From Nipponacmea schrenckii (Eukaryota > Mollusca > Gastropoda > Lottiidae): 64,000 nt of DNA. The DNA lies in NCBI GenBank assembly GCA_030562195.1, contig CM060199.1:12110338-12174337 (forward strand), given 5' to 3'. Position numbers and translations under genes: made by a program. Of the stretch, positions 1-12,300 are shown in pieces. The notes beneath the pieces are model-generated. The model was not told the DNA's origin, did not search any database, and saw only the letters and a list, made by a program, of their open reading frames with translations. Each line of letters opens with the position of its first letter. Position 1 is the stretch's first letter.

Positions 1-635
1 ATGGTAAAATACGAACTATTGGTAGAAATGTCCTTATCAGATGATGAAAAACCAGACACAAAATCTGAAGCTGCGGGTTTTGCTGAAACTATGTCTAAGT
101 TCGAAACAGCCATCATGACTACCGTGTGGCAAACCATACTCTCCAGTATAAACAGGACACTGCAGGATCCAAAATTAGCCATCAACTCAGTTGGACAACG
201 CTGGCGATGAATTTTGTCAATTTAGCTTATTGATGAGAAAATTTCCTAGAAATATTGAAAGTAAGGTTAGTGCTGAAACTGAAATGATTCAAATCATTCA
301 TCAGAATCAGCTACAAGCTGAGTATCCTAAAGTAGAGGTAACTCTGAGGATCGAATGCATCTGCAGAGCGATCTTTGTCAAGATTAAAACTAATGAGGTG
401 ATCTACAGGAGCGTTATGTGTGAGGATCGACTAAATTGTTTGAGCCTATGGTGATGTATGCCGACATCGTGCATAGGCCTAAGATTGATGCTGATGAGCT
501 CTGTTCCTGAAAAAAAAAGATCGCAAACTTCCTGCCATTAAAGTGTAATCACTCAATGCACCCTCTCTAAAATGGGAAATTGGGCCCTTTAGCCTTCGTT
601 TGCCTACGGCCCAGCAATTCCATAATCCGCCACTG
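1..635 (+). pseudogene. Decayed hAT-superfamily transposase (C-terminal part) with 3' terminal repeat
   Basis: Two fragments in different frames (1-210 and about 191-454, then a further shift at about 448) together resemble the C-terminal half of zinc-finger-MYM/DUF4371-type hAT transposases. The first contains WQTILSSINRTLQDP, like the usual W..IL..IN..SK.LQ block. The second contains EYPKVEVTLRI, then F.KIKTNEVIYRSVMCEDRLNCLSL, matching the hAT dimerisation region (YPN...LRI, F.KLK.IKN.LRSTM.QERL..LAL). After the frameshift the reading continues MVMYADIVHRPKIDADEL. On the minus strand 615-635 reads CAGTGGCGGATTATGGAATT, a typical hAT terminal repeat, so the element's 3' end is placed near 635. 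The 5' part lies outside the window. Frameshifts and stops make it inactive. Family level is fairly sure; subfamily is not. Confidence 0.65.
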
Positions 636-2760
636 AGCTCCGACAAGATTCGTCAGAATCTCCGATCTATAAAACGCCTGATAGAGTTCACACGCGAACT
701 GCTTTGTAACCAAGGCCAGTGTTTCCAATGAGATTCGTCTCAATAACACGAACTATAAGTGTCTAACGATTCTGATATACGGCATCATAATGAAATTACA
801 TACAGATATTCATTTCTGTAAAGACAGTATTTTCAGCATTAAAATAAACACATATTTTATAAGTTAGTTTTGCCTTCTACTAATGAAGAATCATTCGCGC
901 ACGACCTTTAAAATGTAGACTTAAGGAGATAAATTGAGGTTATCCTATGGCTACGAGTGGATATGGTTTTTATGCCACTCGTGCTTGTGATATTTTCACT
1001 CGTCACTACAAATGGATCTAATGGAAATAAGCAAATGCGTTAAACGATGACAGCCTTTGGCCCCGCCCATCGAATACCAATATGTTTATTCAATGGGCTG
1101 TATTCAATGGTCTACAAGAATATCACTTTTATCCAACTAAAAATTTGAATTTTTTTTTTTTTATCTAGAATGCATCACAGACTTAGTACCTGAGAAAAAA
1201 ACTCATCTAAAACAAATTTGAAATTTTTATTTTTCATGTCAAGTATGGGATCATATTTAGCGCTTACCTCAATTATCAATATTTCAATATTTATAAACAC
1301 GTGTCGATGAGTCGTCTAAAGGTTGTCGGATGTGTCGATGAATTAACTGATATCGAGATACCTAGATTTCCATTAACTTGATATATTATAAGGGAGGTAA
1401 GTCTGATTAATAATTTATGGAAAAGAACACAATAAATGTGTCATGTGAGTATTTTTATTTGTAGATGTGGTCTAGATTTTTTGTAGAATAGAGTTGTGTG
1501 TTCTTTTAGTCTCGGTTATCTAATAAGCAAAGGAAAATCATTTGTCCAGTTATATTGAATTGTGAGAAATCTGACATTTTGAATTTTCTATCACGTGACA
1601 AATTTGACGAATCGAAATAAAGGTAAGAAATAACAGAGTCAATCAACAATGAGCTTACATAAACAAGGTTGAGGTCGCGATGTTCACATGGTTTACACAA
1701 CTCAGTGCAGTTGCCGAAAGTTTAGTAATCTATGTGGTTCCTAATCAAGAATTGTAATAATGTCTGTGCGTGAGGATGATATCGCACCTAACTATTATAA
1801 TAAGGTAAAATATAATCCAAATGTCTATTGGTACTGTAGGCGTAGCGTATTACAGTAAAGCCAAAGGCAAAGGTAAAGTCATTCTATTCACAGGCAGTGC
1901 CGCAGTGGATGAGCTGTCAGTGAGGTATTCTACTGTTTGATCACTAGGCCTGTACTACTATAATATATAAATAGACAAGGTATGCAACAAAATCTAAAAA
2001 TGTCGGCTTCCTGCCTCCGGAAAAATCCTTAAAGGGGCCCAGGCTTTATTTGTTTCGGACAATCATCCGACAGCCTCAAACACATGAAATCTTTTGGTTA
2101 GCTAATCAGAAATAGTCTACAGAGCTTACCTTTGAAATTTGAGCCTTCAAATCCATGTGTATCCATAATTATCCGTGTTTGAAAAATCATAATGTCGTAA
2201 GAAATTACGAACGTCCCGCCATATTGGAAAACGGTTCGTCTTGATAATCAAAAAGTTATCCTTCCCGTCGTGCAATAGCGGTCATCTATAAAAATCGACT
2301 ACAACGCATTTTCAATTGTAGACTTTGTCAACAGGACACAAAATTTTCAGACTGACTGGAGACCAGCCGCGTACAGCACGGGAAAAAAAATGAAAAGTGA
2401 AATTTTTTGTTTGAGGTATATTTCAAGGTATTTTGCGATATTAATCGAGAATCGTCAAATCTGCAAATTTTGTGAGTTTTAATTACATGCATTTAAGGGT
2501 GTCCTACACACCTATTCGTACTCTGTCAAAATGTCAGCCAACTATCTCTTTCAGTATTTGAGATATGGAAAGGTTGTGTATTGAATGTAGATGCCAATGT
2601 TATATTCTATTTCATACGAAACGTCAAATGTCACATTCAATACTTCTTAAAGGGATAATAGGCGTATTAAGTGTTTTATAATTAACTACTTGATTTTGTG
2701 GATTTATCCGATAATAGACCTGTTAAAACATTTTAAGTTTCGCTGGGTACTCCCTCCCTT
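636..2760. other. Intergenic DNA without recognisable gene
   Basis: About 2.1 kb of AT-rich sequence. Short open frames on both strands (for example minus 1506-1700) show no conserved motif and no supporting splice sites. No tandem repeat or obvious inverted repeat was seen. Confidence 0.4.
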
Positions 2761-3228
2761 TCAGTGATGTATAAGGAGGACCCCAATGTGAAACTGTGGA
2801 TAAGAAGTGCAACTGAACTAGCTCTGCTGCCCTTTCCCTTTATCAAGAATGCGTGGATACATGGTATGGAATTTACGCCAAAGGTGCCTAGATCTATAGA
2901 ATCAAATGATTATATTGTGAGCACTTGGGTTGATGATGATGCTTGATTCCCCTATAAGCATGTAGAGCCATTTTGATACTGTTGGACCCAGAACCAAGAA
3001 CAATTTTGAGGGCTTTCACAGCCTACTGAACTTTCTACTGCCACATATTCATCCTAATATTTATTGATTTATTGAAGTCATCCAAAAAGTTGAATTCAGT
3101 GATAGAACTAAAAGTTTACAACTTAACCTTGGCACAGCACTACAAAATCGCAAGAAAGTTTATAGAGAGACAAAGAACCGTCTGGTATGCCGCTTCTGCA
3201 AGTTGGTCAGAAGTCTGACATCAAATAA
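2761..3228 (+). pseudogene. Decayed MULE (Mutator-like) transposase, C-terminal fragment
   Basis: A 60-residue open stretch at 2764-2946 runs into another frame from about 2951. That frame reads PISM(stop)SHFDTVGPRTKNNFEGFH, then LLNFLLPHIHPNIY(stop)FIEVIQKVE and further R/K-rich residues ending RKKVYRETKNRL. This is the C-terminal signature of MULE-type transposases encoded in many invertebrate genomes (MWNHFDTVGPRTNNHLEGWH, HP.IW.FIE.LQ). At least one frameshift and two internal stops (2963-2965 replacing the expected W, and the TGA in IY-stop-FIE) show it is dead. The catalytic DDE part upstream was not found, so the copy is truncated. Identification rests on motif order only. Confidence 0.6.
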
Positions 3229-3524
3229 CTAGATGCTTGTGGACATTTACTTTCCCTGGGATGAAAAACAAAACTGACAATCCTAACTTTCTTTAGGATT
3301 TGAACTGTTGATAAAAACATTGTTGTTATGAGTATTATTAAAATATATATCCAAGTTGTATTGATTTCTTTACTGATTATCTAAGCCTATCTGGATTATT
3401 CCATGTTAAAGTCTGAGGTAACAAGCATGAGCAATAATGTGCACTCAACTGTTAAAAATGTTGTTTTAAGCTGTCTAACTATTGGCAGGTCTAACTAATT
3501 GGATGACACCGCTGGGGGAGAGTC

Positions 3525-3967
3525 AAAAAAATTAGGCACAAAAAATTTGGGTCTATAAATTTGGAAAGATGGATGTTTTTGTAGTTCAGTCATACCATCA
3601 TTATTCCCTTGTACCATTCGCATATGGTTGCGTCAAAGTGTTTTCAAACGCATCCAAAATTCTGACGTTACTTGGTCATAAAATGAAAGTACAAGATGAT
3701 GCTTGTTTATTTCTATCATCTGGCTATTTTTTTAATGTACACACAATTTGAGTTGCGACAGAGAGATTGAAATTCTTGAAAAATACTGTGACGCAACCAC
3801 AGGCGTAACATGAATAATATAAGGGGATAATAATGGTATGACTGAACTACAAAAACCTCCATCTTTCCAAATATATATATAAGTTTAGTGGATTTGAGGC
3901 ATGTAAATACATCTAAAACTCCCACACCCGCATAGTTTGTGGAAAATCCAAAGTTTTTGGTGCCTAG
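3525..3967. mobile_element. Foldback/MITE-like inverted repeat
   Basis: The left arm (about 3525-3650: ttaggcacaaaaaatttggg, tttggaaagatggatgtttt, tgtagttcagtcataccat) is repeated in reverse complement on the right (about 3790-3967). The two arms diverge by roughly 10-15%, and the right arm carries about 85 bp of extra sequence (roughly 3880-3945). The two short open frames at 3569-3751 (+) and 3716-3925 (-) are mirror images of each other for this reason. The element abuts the start of the pearl-like repeat at 3968. Confidence 0.6.
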
Positions 3968-5648
3968 TTTTTATACGCCCACATGAAATGGGGGGCGTAT
4001 ATTGTCGTCACCCACATCCGTCCGTCCGTCCGTCCGTCTGTCCACAATTGCTCGTAAACACTCTACACGGTGTAATTCTTGACGGATTTACATGAAACTT
4101 AATATGAGTGTTTATGATCACGCAAGGATGAACCCTATTGAAAATCAGCAAAATCGGAAAAAAATTAGTATGAGTTCGTGCCCTTGTTCTTGAATGGCTC
4201 GTAAACACTCTACAACGTGCAATTCTTGACCGATTTAGATGAAACTTGGTGTGAGAGTATGTTATAACTCAAGGATAAACCCTATCGAAAATCAGCGAAA
4301 TCGAAAAACATTTAGTATGAGTTATTGCCCTTGTTCTTGAAAACGCGTTCAATTTTAGCTTGTAAACATTCTTGAGAGAACAATTTTTAATGGATTTTAA
4401 TGAAACTTGGCCTGAGTATTTGTTTTCACCCAAGGATGAAGCCTATTGAAAACCAGTCAAATCGAAAAAAAATTAATATCAGTTATTGCCCTTGTTTTTG
4501 AAAACGCGTGCAATTTTTAGCTTGTAAACACTCTACGAAGCACAGTTATTGACCGATTTTGACGAAACTTGCTGAAATTGTTTAATATCACCCAAGAATG
4601 AACCCTTTTGAAAATAGCACATATCGAAATATATTTAATAGGAATTATTGCCCTTGTTCTATAATATGTGTTGGATTTTTGCCTTGTAAACACTCTACAA
4701 GTCACAATTCTTGAGCGATTTTGACATAACTTGGCATGAGTATTTGTAATCACCTAAGGATGAACCCTATTGAAATTCAGTTAAATCGAAAAATATTTAG
4801 TATCAGTTATTGCCCTTGTGTTTGAAAACGCGTTCAATTTTAGCTTGTAGTAAGTATTCTAGAAAGAACACTTCTAAATGGATTTTGATAAAACTTGGCT
4901 TGAGTATTTGTTTTTACCCAAGGATGAACCCTATTATTTATCAAAAAAATAGAAATATATTTAGTGTCAGTTATAGCCCTTGTTTTTGAAAACGCGTTCA
5001 ATTTTAGCTTGTAAACACTCTAGAAAGAACAATTTTTAATGGATTTTGATGTAACTTGGCTGAAGTATTTGTTGTCTCCCAAGGATGAACCCTATTGAAA
5101 ATCGAAAAATATTTAGTACAAGTTATTGACCTTGTTTTTGAAAACGCGTTCAATTTAACTCGTAAACACTCTAGAAAGAACAATTTTGAATGGATTTTGA
5201 TGAAACTTGGCTTTAGTATTTGTTTTCTCACAAGGATAAACCCTATTGAAAATCAGATAAATCGAAAAATATTTAGTGTCAGTTATTGCGCCTGTTTTCA
5301 AAAACGCTTTCAACTTTTGGCTTGTGAGCACTCTAAACATTCCTTTTTGACAAAACTCGCTGAAATTGTTTAATATCAACCAAGGATGAGCCTTATTAAG
5401 AATTAAAAATATCAAAATATTTTTAAAGGTGAACCCTATTGCAAATCATAAAAATACCGAAAAATATTTAATGAGTTGTTATTAGGTACAATTCTTGACA
5501 GTTTTTAATGAAACTAGAGACCCTAGAAAAAAATAGGTTGGAAGGTTGAATTTTTCATTCCACTTATTGTAACCTTACTGAAAAGTTTTTATTTGAAATA
5601 AATGCTGCCAGTGGGCGTATATTACCTTGCCTGGCAAGCTATCTTTAT
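3968..5648 (+). mobile_element. Pearl/Helentron-like element, copy 1 (8-9 core monomers)
   Basis: Starts with a hairpin (tttttatacgcccacat ... ggggggcgtatattg), then a (CCGT)n microsatellite at 4018-4042, then about eight diverged monomers of 151-165 bp. Each monomer carries 'gcttgtaaacactct', 'tgatgaaacttgg', 'caaggatgaaccctattg' and 'gttattgcccttg'. It ends with aatgctgccagtgggcgtat, attaccttgcctggcaagct. This order (subterminal inverted repeat, ACGG-type microsatellite, ~160-bp tandem core, short palindrome near the 3' end) is that described for pearl elements of bivalves, regarded as non-autonomous Helentron relatives. Class assignment is inference from architecture; no Rep/helicase gene is present. 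Confidence 0.6.
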
Positions 5649-5744
5649 TTCTCTCCCCCAGCCATATCTGTCCAAATAGCTATCCGAGGCCAAAACAAGA
5701 ATAATATTTTGCTAATCATGATTTGAGAATTTTTGCAAGATGCT

Positions 5745-5945
5745 AAATTTATTAATGAAGTCAGAGTTTATTACTTTGAAACCATCCATGGACAGAACGA
5801 GGGGGACTCAGTCCATATCACAATAGAAATGGCCCTCTGTGGAAAAAAGGTTATCTTACTTCTGTCCCAGCTGGCAGTTGTTGTACAAAAAACAAGAATG
5901 TGATGGATTGGAAGGCTTTTTCTCAACAAATAGGGATACTGAAGG
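5745..5945 (+). pseudogene. Degenerate transposon-like protein fragment (GDSxHxxIE motif)
   Basis: From about 5745 one frame reads KFINEVRVYYFETIHGQNEG, continuing DSVHITIEMAL, and ends in a stop near 5901. A second frame continues MDWKAFSQQIGILKV until about 5945. The motif order (F.E..HGQ.EGDSVH.TIE, then a W..F...LGILKV block) resembles a repeat-borne protein family seen in arthropods and molluscs whose members carry 'GH...EGDSVHSTIE'. I know of no established function for it. Frameshift and stops mark it as dead. Identification is from memory of the motif only. Confidence 0.35.
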
Positions 5946-6727
5946 TCTGTGTATCATAAGAAAGTGAGCATATTGATTTGACAAATCATTTGTCAACAAC
6001 AAATGTAATAAGTCAGCTTCGTCCTGTGGGTTGTATGAGGCAGGTTCACTAAATGCCGACGAACGCCCCTAAAGTGCCAGTTTTCACAATGTAAAAATAC
6101 ATGGGATGCCCCTTCTCCCATCTTGTCAACGGTAGAAATGTGCCCCTTTTTGCTTTGAAAGTACTGTCCCCACAGCAATATTCTGCTTGCTGCGACCCTC
6201 TCTTGTACACTTATTTCCTTATCAAAGGTCCTGCTGTAGTCATCATCTTTAGGCTACTATACATAAACACACTTGTTTTTCTTTGGAATAGTTGAATATG
6301 GTTACACTCATGATCAGATGTTTTTTTTCTGGCAAGATGTCTAAAATGGTTGACCTTCAGTAGCAACCCTGTCAAGGTCATTGTATATGTACATTATTAA
6401 TTTGCGATAGTTAGGCCAGATTCTGATAGTACCCTGGATCTGGCTATCGTGACACTAAAAAATACTTAAATAATTCGTAAGATTATATAATTCCCTGTAA
6501 TATATCAAAAGTTCTTAGAAAAATATCCTGCTGTTTTGGAATAGTCGATTCCAGAGCCACGCACACAATTTTACATCGAAGGCTCGCTAATATAAGTATA
6601 TTATTTGGTTTTAGCGTAGGGATATTGTCACATGTGACGCTTCCGCCGCCAATCAACATAATGTAAACATTCAAGAGCCCCTATGGATAGCTGTCCTGCT
6701 GAGCGAAAACATTAAAAAATTGTATAA

Positions 6728-7136
6728 GTGCACGTAAAATTGATTTCAACAGAAGATTCACAGGCTTTTATGAATATGAGATTGGATAATTCCAGATCAA
6801 GTAAAGTTGAATGGCTAAAATTAGACTGCTCAGGCTTTTTTCCCCAGGAATTCGACGATCTTTTACTTGTAAAAAGTGACTATAAAGTAAAAGATAAAAG
6901 AGCCTTCCATCAGCTTTATTATCAGAGATTCGCTGACAAAACTCACATCGAGCCGATCAAGATAATGGTTGCTAAAAATAAACCATCGCCAGCAATTGAA
7001 GCAAATAAAATGAGATTGGACCTTCTAAAAAGTTAAGAAGCCAGTGTAGGCTGTACCAACCCAGTGACAGTACTCAAGTCAAGCCCAAAGTCAAAGAGCC
7101 AGTCAATTTTCCTGAGATATGCATAATATGCAAGTA
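6728..7136 (+). pseudogene. Unassigned coding-like fragment with a CxxC end
   Basis: An open frame (no good ATG at its 5' edge; first ATG about 6770) encodes about 100 residues, including EWLKLDCSGFFPQEFDDLLL, then RAFHQLYYQRFADKTHIEPIK and KPSPAIEANKMRLDLLK. After a stop at 7034 a shifted frame reads KEPVNFPEICIICK before another stop at 7135. The composition and the CIIC pair look protein-coding rather than random, but I cannot name a family. It lacks flanking splice sites and is frame-broken, so it is more likely a transposon or gene relic than an exon. Confidence 0.3.
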
Positions 7137-7481
7137 GAAAGACAAATATATTACATATATATTACATGGGAGCACAAACAACAAAAGGATGAATTTGTTT
7201 AATTCGAGAAAGAGTACCGGTATGCTGGTGAGTACTATTAAGGGTATGTAGTCACTCCATTGTCATGTCAACTGGTCGACACATTCGACCAATTTATTAT
7301 TGTGTTGTCCAGTTCTCTCATGGAATGTCGATGAGTTGAAATTTGTCAAAAAGACAACAAGTTGACCGATAAAATTATTTTGCCCACTTGTCGACAAATT
7401 GACTGGTATTCCTTTTTATAAAGCATAGACTACAAAGCCTATCTTGTTTCAATTTCAACTACCATTGAATTATTCATATCC

Positions 7482-8600
7482 TTTTTATATGCCCACACAC
7501 TTAATGTGGGCGTATATAGTCGTCGCCTCTGTCTGTCTGTCTGTCTACAATTGTTGTCAACACTATAGAGACCACATTTCTTGATGGATTTTAATGAAAC
7601 TTTGAATGAGTCTTTGTAATGACCCAAGGATGAAGCCTATTGAAAATAAAACCAATCGAAAAATATTTACTATGAGTTATTGCCCTTGTCCTGAAATTTC
7701 TTGTGAACACGATAGGGAGCCTGGTTCTTGATGGAATTTGATGAAATTGGTGTGAGTATTTGTTATAACCCAAGGATAAAGCCTATTGAAAATAAAAGCA
7801 ATCGAAAAATATTTACTATGAGTTATTGCCCTTGTCCTGAAATTCCTTGTGAACAGGATAGGGAGCCAAGTTCTTGATGGAATTTGATGAAACTTGGTGA
7901 AAGTGTTTGTTATAACTCAAGGATAGACCCTATTAAAAATCAGACCAATCAAAAAATATTGAATGAGTTATTGCCCTTGTTCTTTAAAACGTGTTCACTT
8001 TATCAGCCTCTCACAATTGTTATGAACACGATACACACCACATTCTTTGATGGATTTTAATGAAACTTGGAATGAGTCTTTGTAATGACCCAAGGATGAA
8101 GCCCATTGAAAAAAAAAACAAACGAAAAACATTTACTATGAGTTATTGCCCTTGTCCTGAAATTTCTTGTGAACACGATAGGGAGCCGGGTTCTTGATGG
8201 AATTTGATGAAACTTGGTGTGAGTGTTTGTTATAACTCAAGGATGAAGCCTATTGAAAATAAAACCAATTAAAAAATATTTACTTTGAGTTATTTCCTTT
8301 GTCCTGAAATTCCTTGTGAACACGATAGGGAGCTGGGTTCTTGATGGAATTTGATGAAACTTGGTGTTAGGGTTTGCTATAACTCAAGGGTGAAGCCTAT
8401 TGAAAATAAAACCAATTGAAAAATATTTACTATGAGTTATTGCCCTTGTCCTGAAATTCCTTGTGAACAGGATAGGGAGCTGGGTTCTTGATGGAATTTG
8501 ATGAAACTTGGTGTGAGTGTTTGTTATAACTCAAGGATGAAACCTATTGATAACTAAGGGTGCCAATGGTGGGTGTATTACGATGGGCCATCGCTATTTT
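7482..8600 (+). mobile_element. Pearl/Helentron-like element, copy 2
   Basis: Starts tttttatatgcccacacact ... aatgtgggcgtatatagtcg, with a short GTCT microsatellite (7531-7546). About seven monomers of 133-177 bp follow, carrying 'cttgtgaacacgatagggag' and 'gatgaaacttggtgtgag'. Its 3' end is diverged (ggtgggtgtattacgatggg). It is a different subfamily from copy 1: the monomers share the 'ATGAAACTTGG' and 'GAGTTATTGCCCTTG' blocks but differ elsewhere. Confidence 0.6.
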
Positions 8601-9331
8601 TTAACTCAGTGACTTTTTAGCAAGAAATCTTTTTTTTTTAAATTTATTTCCAATGTCAAAACTTGACTCAAAATTGTTTATAAAAAGTATGTTAAATGCT
8701 ATTTAATTCTATTTGAATTTAGTAAATCATAAGCACATATGATTTGCCCACATTGATAGTTTTTACTCTTGTGTGAAATAATTGAACATTGTATTATATC
8801 GTTTTACTTTAGTTTCTTACATGTTCATAGGCCTATATATTTTTTTTCCAGGGCAGTTACGCAAGGCTGCAGAAATGAAGGCAGGTGCATGAATTCTGTT
8901 ACATTCAAACATGCATAAGAAATAAAGATTGTAGCCATTGAGGTTTGGTACCATGTAGAATGCTTTAGAAACTATACATTGTTTTGAATCCCAACAAACT
9001 CCATATCTTAAAATATAAAGGTATTTTCATCTCTATTTTCTTCTAAAATTTGTCATGATTATCTTTAAAATGTATGAGGCAAACAGTCAGTTTTACATTA
9101 AATGTTTTTTATCCCTTTTATCATTATTGTGGGAAACTTTATATAAACATTATATTTTAGGGTGTGTACTAAATAGTCAGACTTGACAAGGGGACTTAAA
9201 TAAATTATCACCTGATTCTGTTATTTTCATGAATGTACATCAATATAAGCAATTTACTAAAATATTGAGCATGGCTGTGCAAAGCAAATGTCACATAAAT
9301 CTCTGTTGAAATATTTGATTTTTTTTTTCAG

Positions 9332-12300
9332 TACCAAGTCAGAGAAGAAGTATTGGGCAATATCGGAGGAATTTAGGCATCAGCAGGTCATGAAGATAAG
9401 ATAACTAAGGATCACCAGGTACTGAAAATGACCCAAGTTTATACCAAAGTTTAATCAAATGATATTAAAAACAAAATGACCTCAAGCAAGGTATTTGTAG
9501 ACACTGTACCTGCAGAAAGACTAATGGACATTTTATCACCCTTGCCAGCAACCGAAATGGAAGATGCAGATGTAGAAATACATACCAGTAACCCTTCCAT
9601 GAACCATACTCAGCTAGGTCGTTAAACAATGCTAGTTTGTTATTAAGACACTCTTTGCGTGGCCACCTGGCCACAATGGCCCCTAAACAGCAGATCATCC
9701 AACAGAAGCGTGTGCATTTATTGTGTTAGTCGAGCCTTTAAAATTTGAGGCCTTGGGGATTCTGAAGAAGTGTAATGATTCATTTCATTTTTGAAATTGT
9801 GAGAAAGGTGAGGGACCAGAAATTAACAGTATTGATGAAGATAATGATGTGTGATAAACCTGTGTATGAATGTATATACATATTTTTAAATCATTATTTT
9901 ACATTTTTGTATTGCAGCAGCTGTCGATGTAGATGAAGGATAAGTGGTAGCTTACTGTGTAACATATAGCAGCAGTGCTTTCCAATCAACTACCTCTAAC
10001 TATTCTTTATAGACCCAAATAGAATTGAGAAGGGTGTTCTCAGAATAAAGCCAAATAATAGGCCTAGAGAACCCAGCTACTTAACATTTATTAAAAGAAA
10101 AGGGTCTACCACTAATGATTTAAATGGCGGTAATCAGCGATTTCCACGGGCTGTTTTAAATATTAGATGATGAGCCTAATGTACTAGTAGAATAATTTGA
10201 CTTCGTATTTTACTGTTGAATCCAGACTTGAGTTGGTAAACTGTTTAAAATCGACGAACAAAAAACATGCATCGTAAAAAAGAACACGACACATGCTAGT
10301 TTGTTTACTTTGTTATTATTGGCCAATCCATGCCATGTGACCATCTCCCACTACCAAATATAGGTAATTATATATTCCTCCGCGTCTGATCATGCCCAAA
10401 TAAGGAAAGTATGTAAAAATCCGCCGCTGAAGGAGTCCGTATGGATTAGGAGTTGTACAAGAAAACTGCAGGGTTACAGTTTAGGAACATTGTGTATTTG
10501 GCATCCTAATAGACTATTTTACGAGTTCAAATCTTTATTTTTTATTATAGTCCATGTGCCGGAGCAGCGCTCTCGTTCTATTAACATTTTGAGTATGTAG
10601 AACACGGCTTAAGTGTTTTTGTAAGAAAAGATATGTTATTGTGAAACCATGTGTGAAAGTTTTTAATTTCTTAGCGATTAGTATTTGCACGAATGGGAAT
10701 CCAACATAACCAAAACTTCAAACATAATTTGCTTACAACCCCAAATTTGCAGATTCGACAGTTCCCCAGTATCGCTTCGAAATGTTACTTATATAAATGT
10801 AAGGATTTTCCCAAGATAATATTTGCATTCGTGTCTGTCAAATGTTTCTCACATAAGTTAAAGCTTAGGGTATATTTGCTTACTTATGTAAAGTATACTT
10901 TCATTGAGTCTGCATGGTTAAGGTCAGTCTTGATAAATAAAGTTTCCTGTTATTCACATGACGTTGTGGTACGAAAATGTTGTAAAAAGATATGAGGTTT
11001 GCCCTACTCAAACGAAGGAGGGTTGTTCCTTAATTCCTGGGTATGGGAAGTCCTTGGATTATGTGAGAAGAGTAGTATTTGCAGAATTACGATTAAAACA
11101 CAGATGATAATATGTGGGTAGATACTTTTCATATCAGAAAAGAAACCTATTTTCTCTGTAGGAAATAAAACTCTATTTGCCTACATAGCTCATGAGCTAG
11201 TCTTTGCTATCTACTGGCTAGCTAGTTCTACAGAGTTTCAAACAATAGGGAACCTGTTTTTTGTGTCTATTTTTTATCAATATTTAAGAATAAAGAAATG
11301 TTATTTATCCTGAATCCATTTAAATTGTTTTTTTTTTATTCTACTTTGTTATTAGCATATTATGCAGTTAACATTACATATTATCTACCAGATAAGTGTT
11401 TACCATTGATTATATTAAAACATGATTCCTTAATATAAGTAACAAAACCTTTTTTTTTTTTTTTCCAGACCACATTTGGTCAAAAAATTTTGAAAATAGC
11501 TCCAGCGCTAGGTGGAGGTGTTATAACTGGATTAGTCTACTTTATACAAACAAGTAAGTTTTAGAATTTCTTTCACCATGTGATCAAAATAACTTAGCAA
11601 TTGATATGCTTGGAATTCCTAACTGATTCTGCTGTAGAACTTTGAAAGCAAAAATTAACTTTGTTCAAAAGAATTTATTGTAACAGTAGGTCTTTGCACT
11701 GGGTCAGTTTGAATTGTAATTTGTTTGATTATCTCCTTTTTTTAGGTAATGCGAAGAAATCGCATCTGATTTTCATGGGATCTTCCCTTGCATATATGAT
11801 TGGTACCATGTAAGCAAACCTTTTATTTTCTGTTTTGTTTTTATTGTCATCACCCTATCTGTTTGTCCCCCCATCCATCTACAATTGCTCATAAACACTC
11901 TAGAAGCATAATTCTTGATGGATTTTGATGTAACTTAGTGTGAGAGTGTGTTATATCTCAAGAATGAATCCTATTGAAAATCGGTGAAATAAAAAAATAT
12001 TTGATATAGTTATTGCCTTTTAAAATTGAAATCACACTCAATAAGCAGTCATTTAGGCACACTTTTTTTAAGCACACATCATTTAGACAGTACTTTAGGC
12101 ACACTTCCTTTAAGAACATGGTGAGATAAGCAAATGTCATTAAGTCAGTGTTATTTAGGCACATTGTTATTTAGACACAGTGATTTAGACACACCTTCAA
12201 TGAGGCATTTTCAGACTTTGCAGCCTGGTCTCCCCTTATCAGTGATGCAGGGACTGACTTGGAATAAGCGTCAAGTGGTATGGATTGGACAACAAACCAA

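Noticed and set aside
567..749. Minus-strand 60-codon open frame
   Set aside because: It overlaps the hAT terminal repeat and flank; no conserved motif.
4008..5415. Several minus-strand open frames with similar N- and C-termini, looking like a gene family
   Set aside because: They are repeated readings of the ~160-bp pearl monomers and the CCGT microsatellite (TDGRTDG), not proteins.
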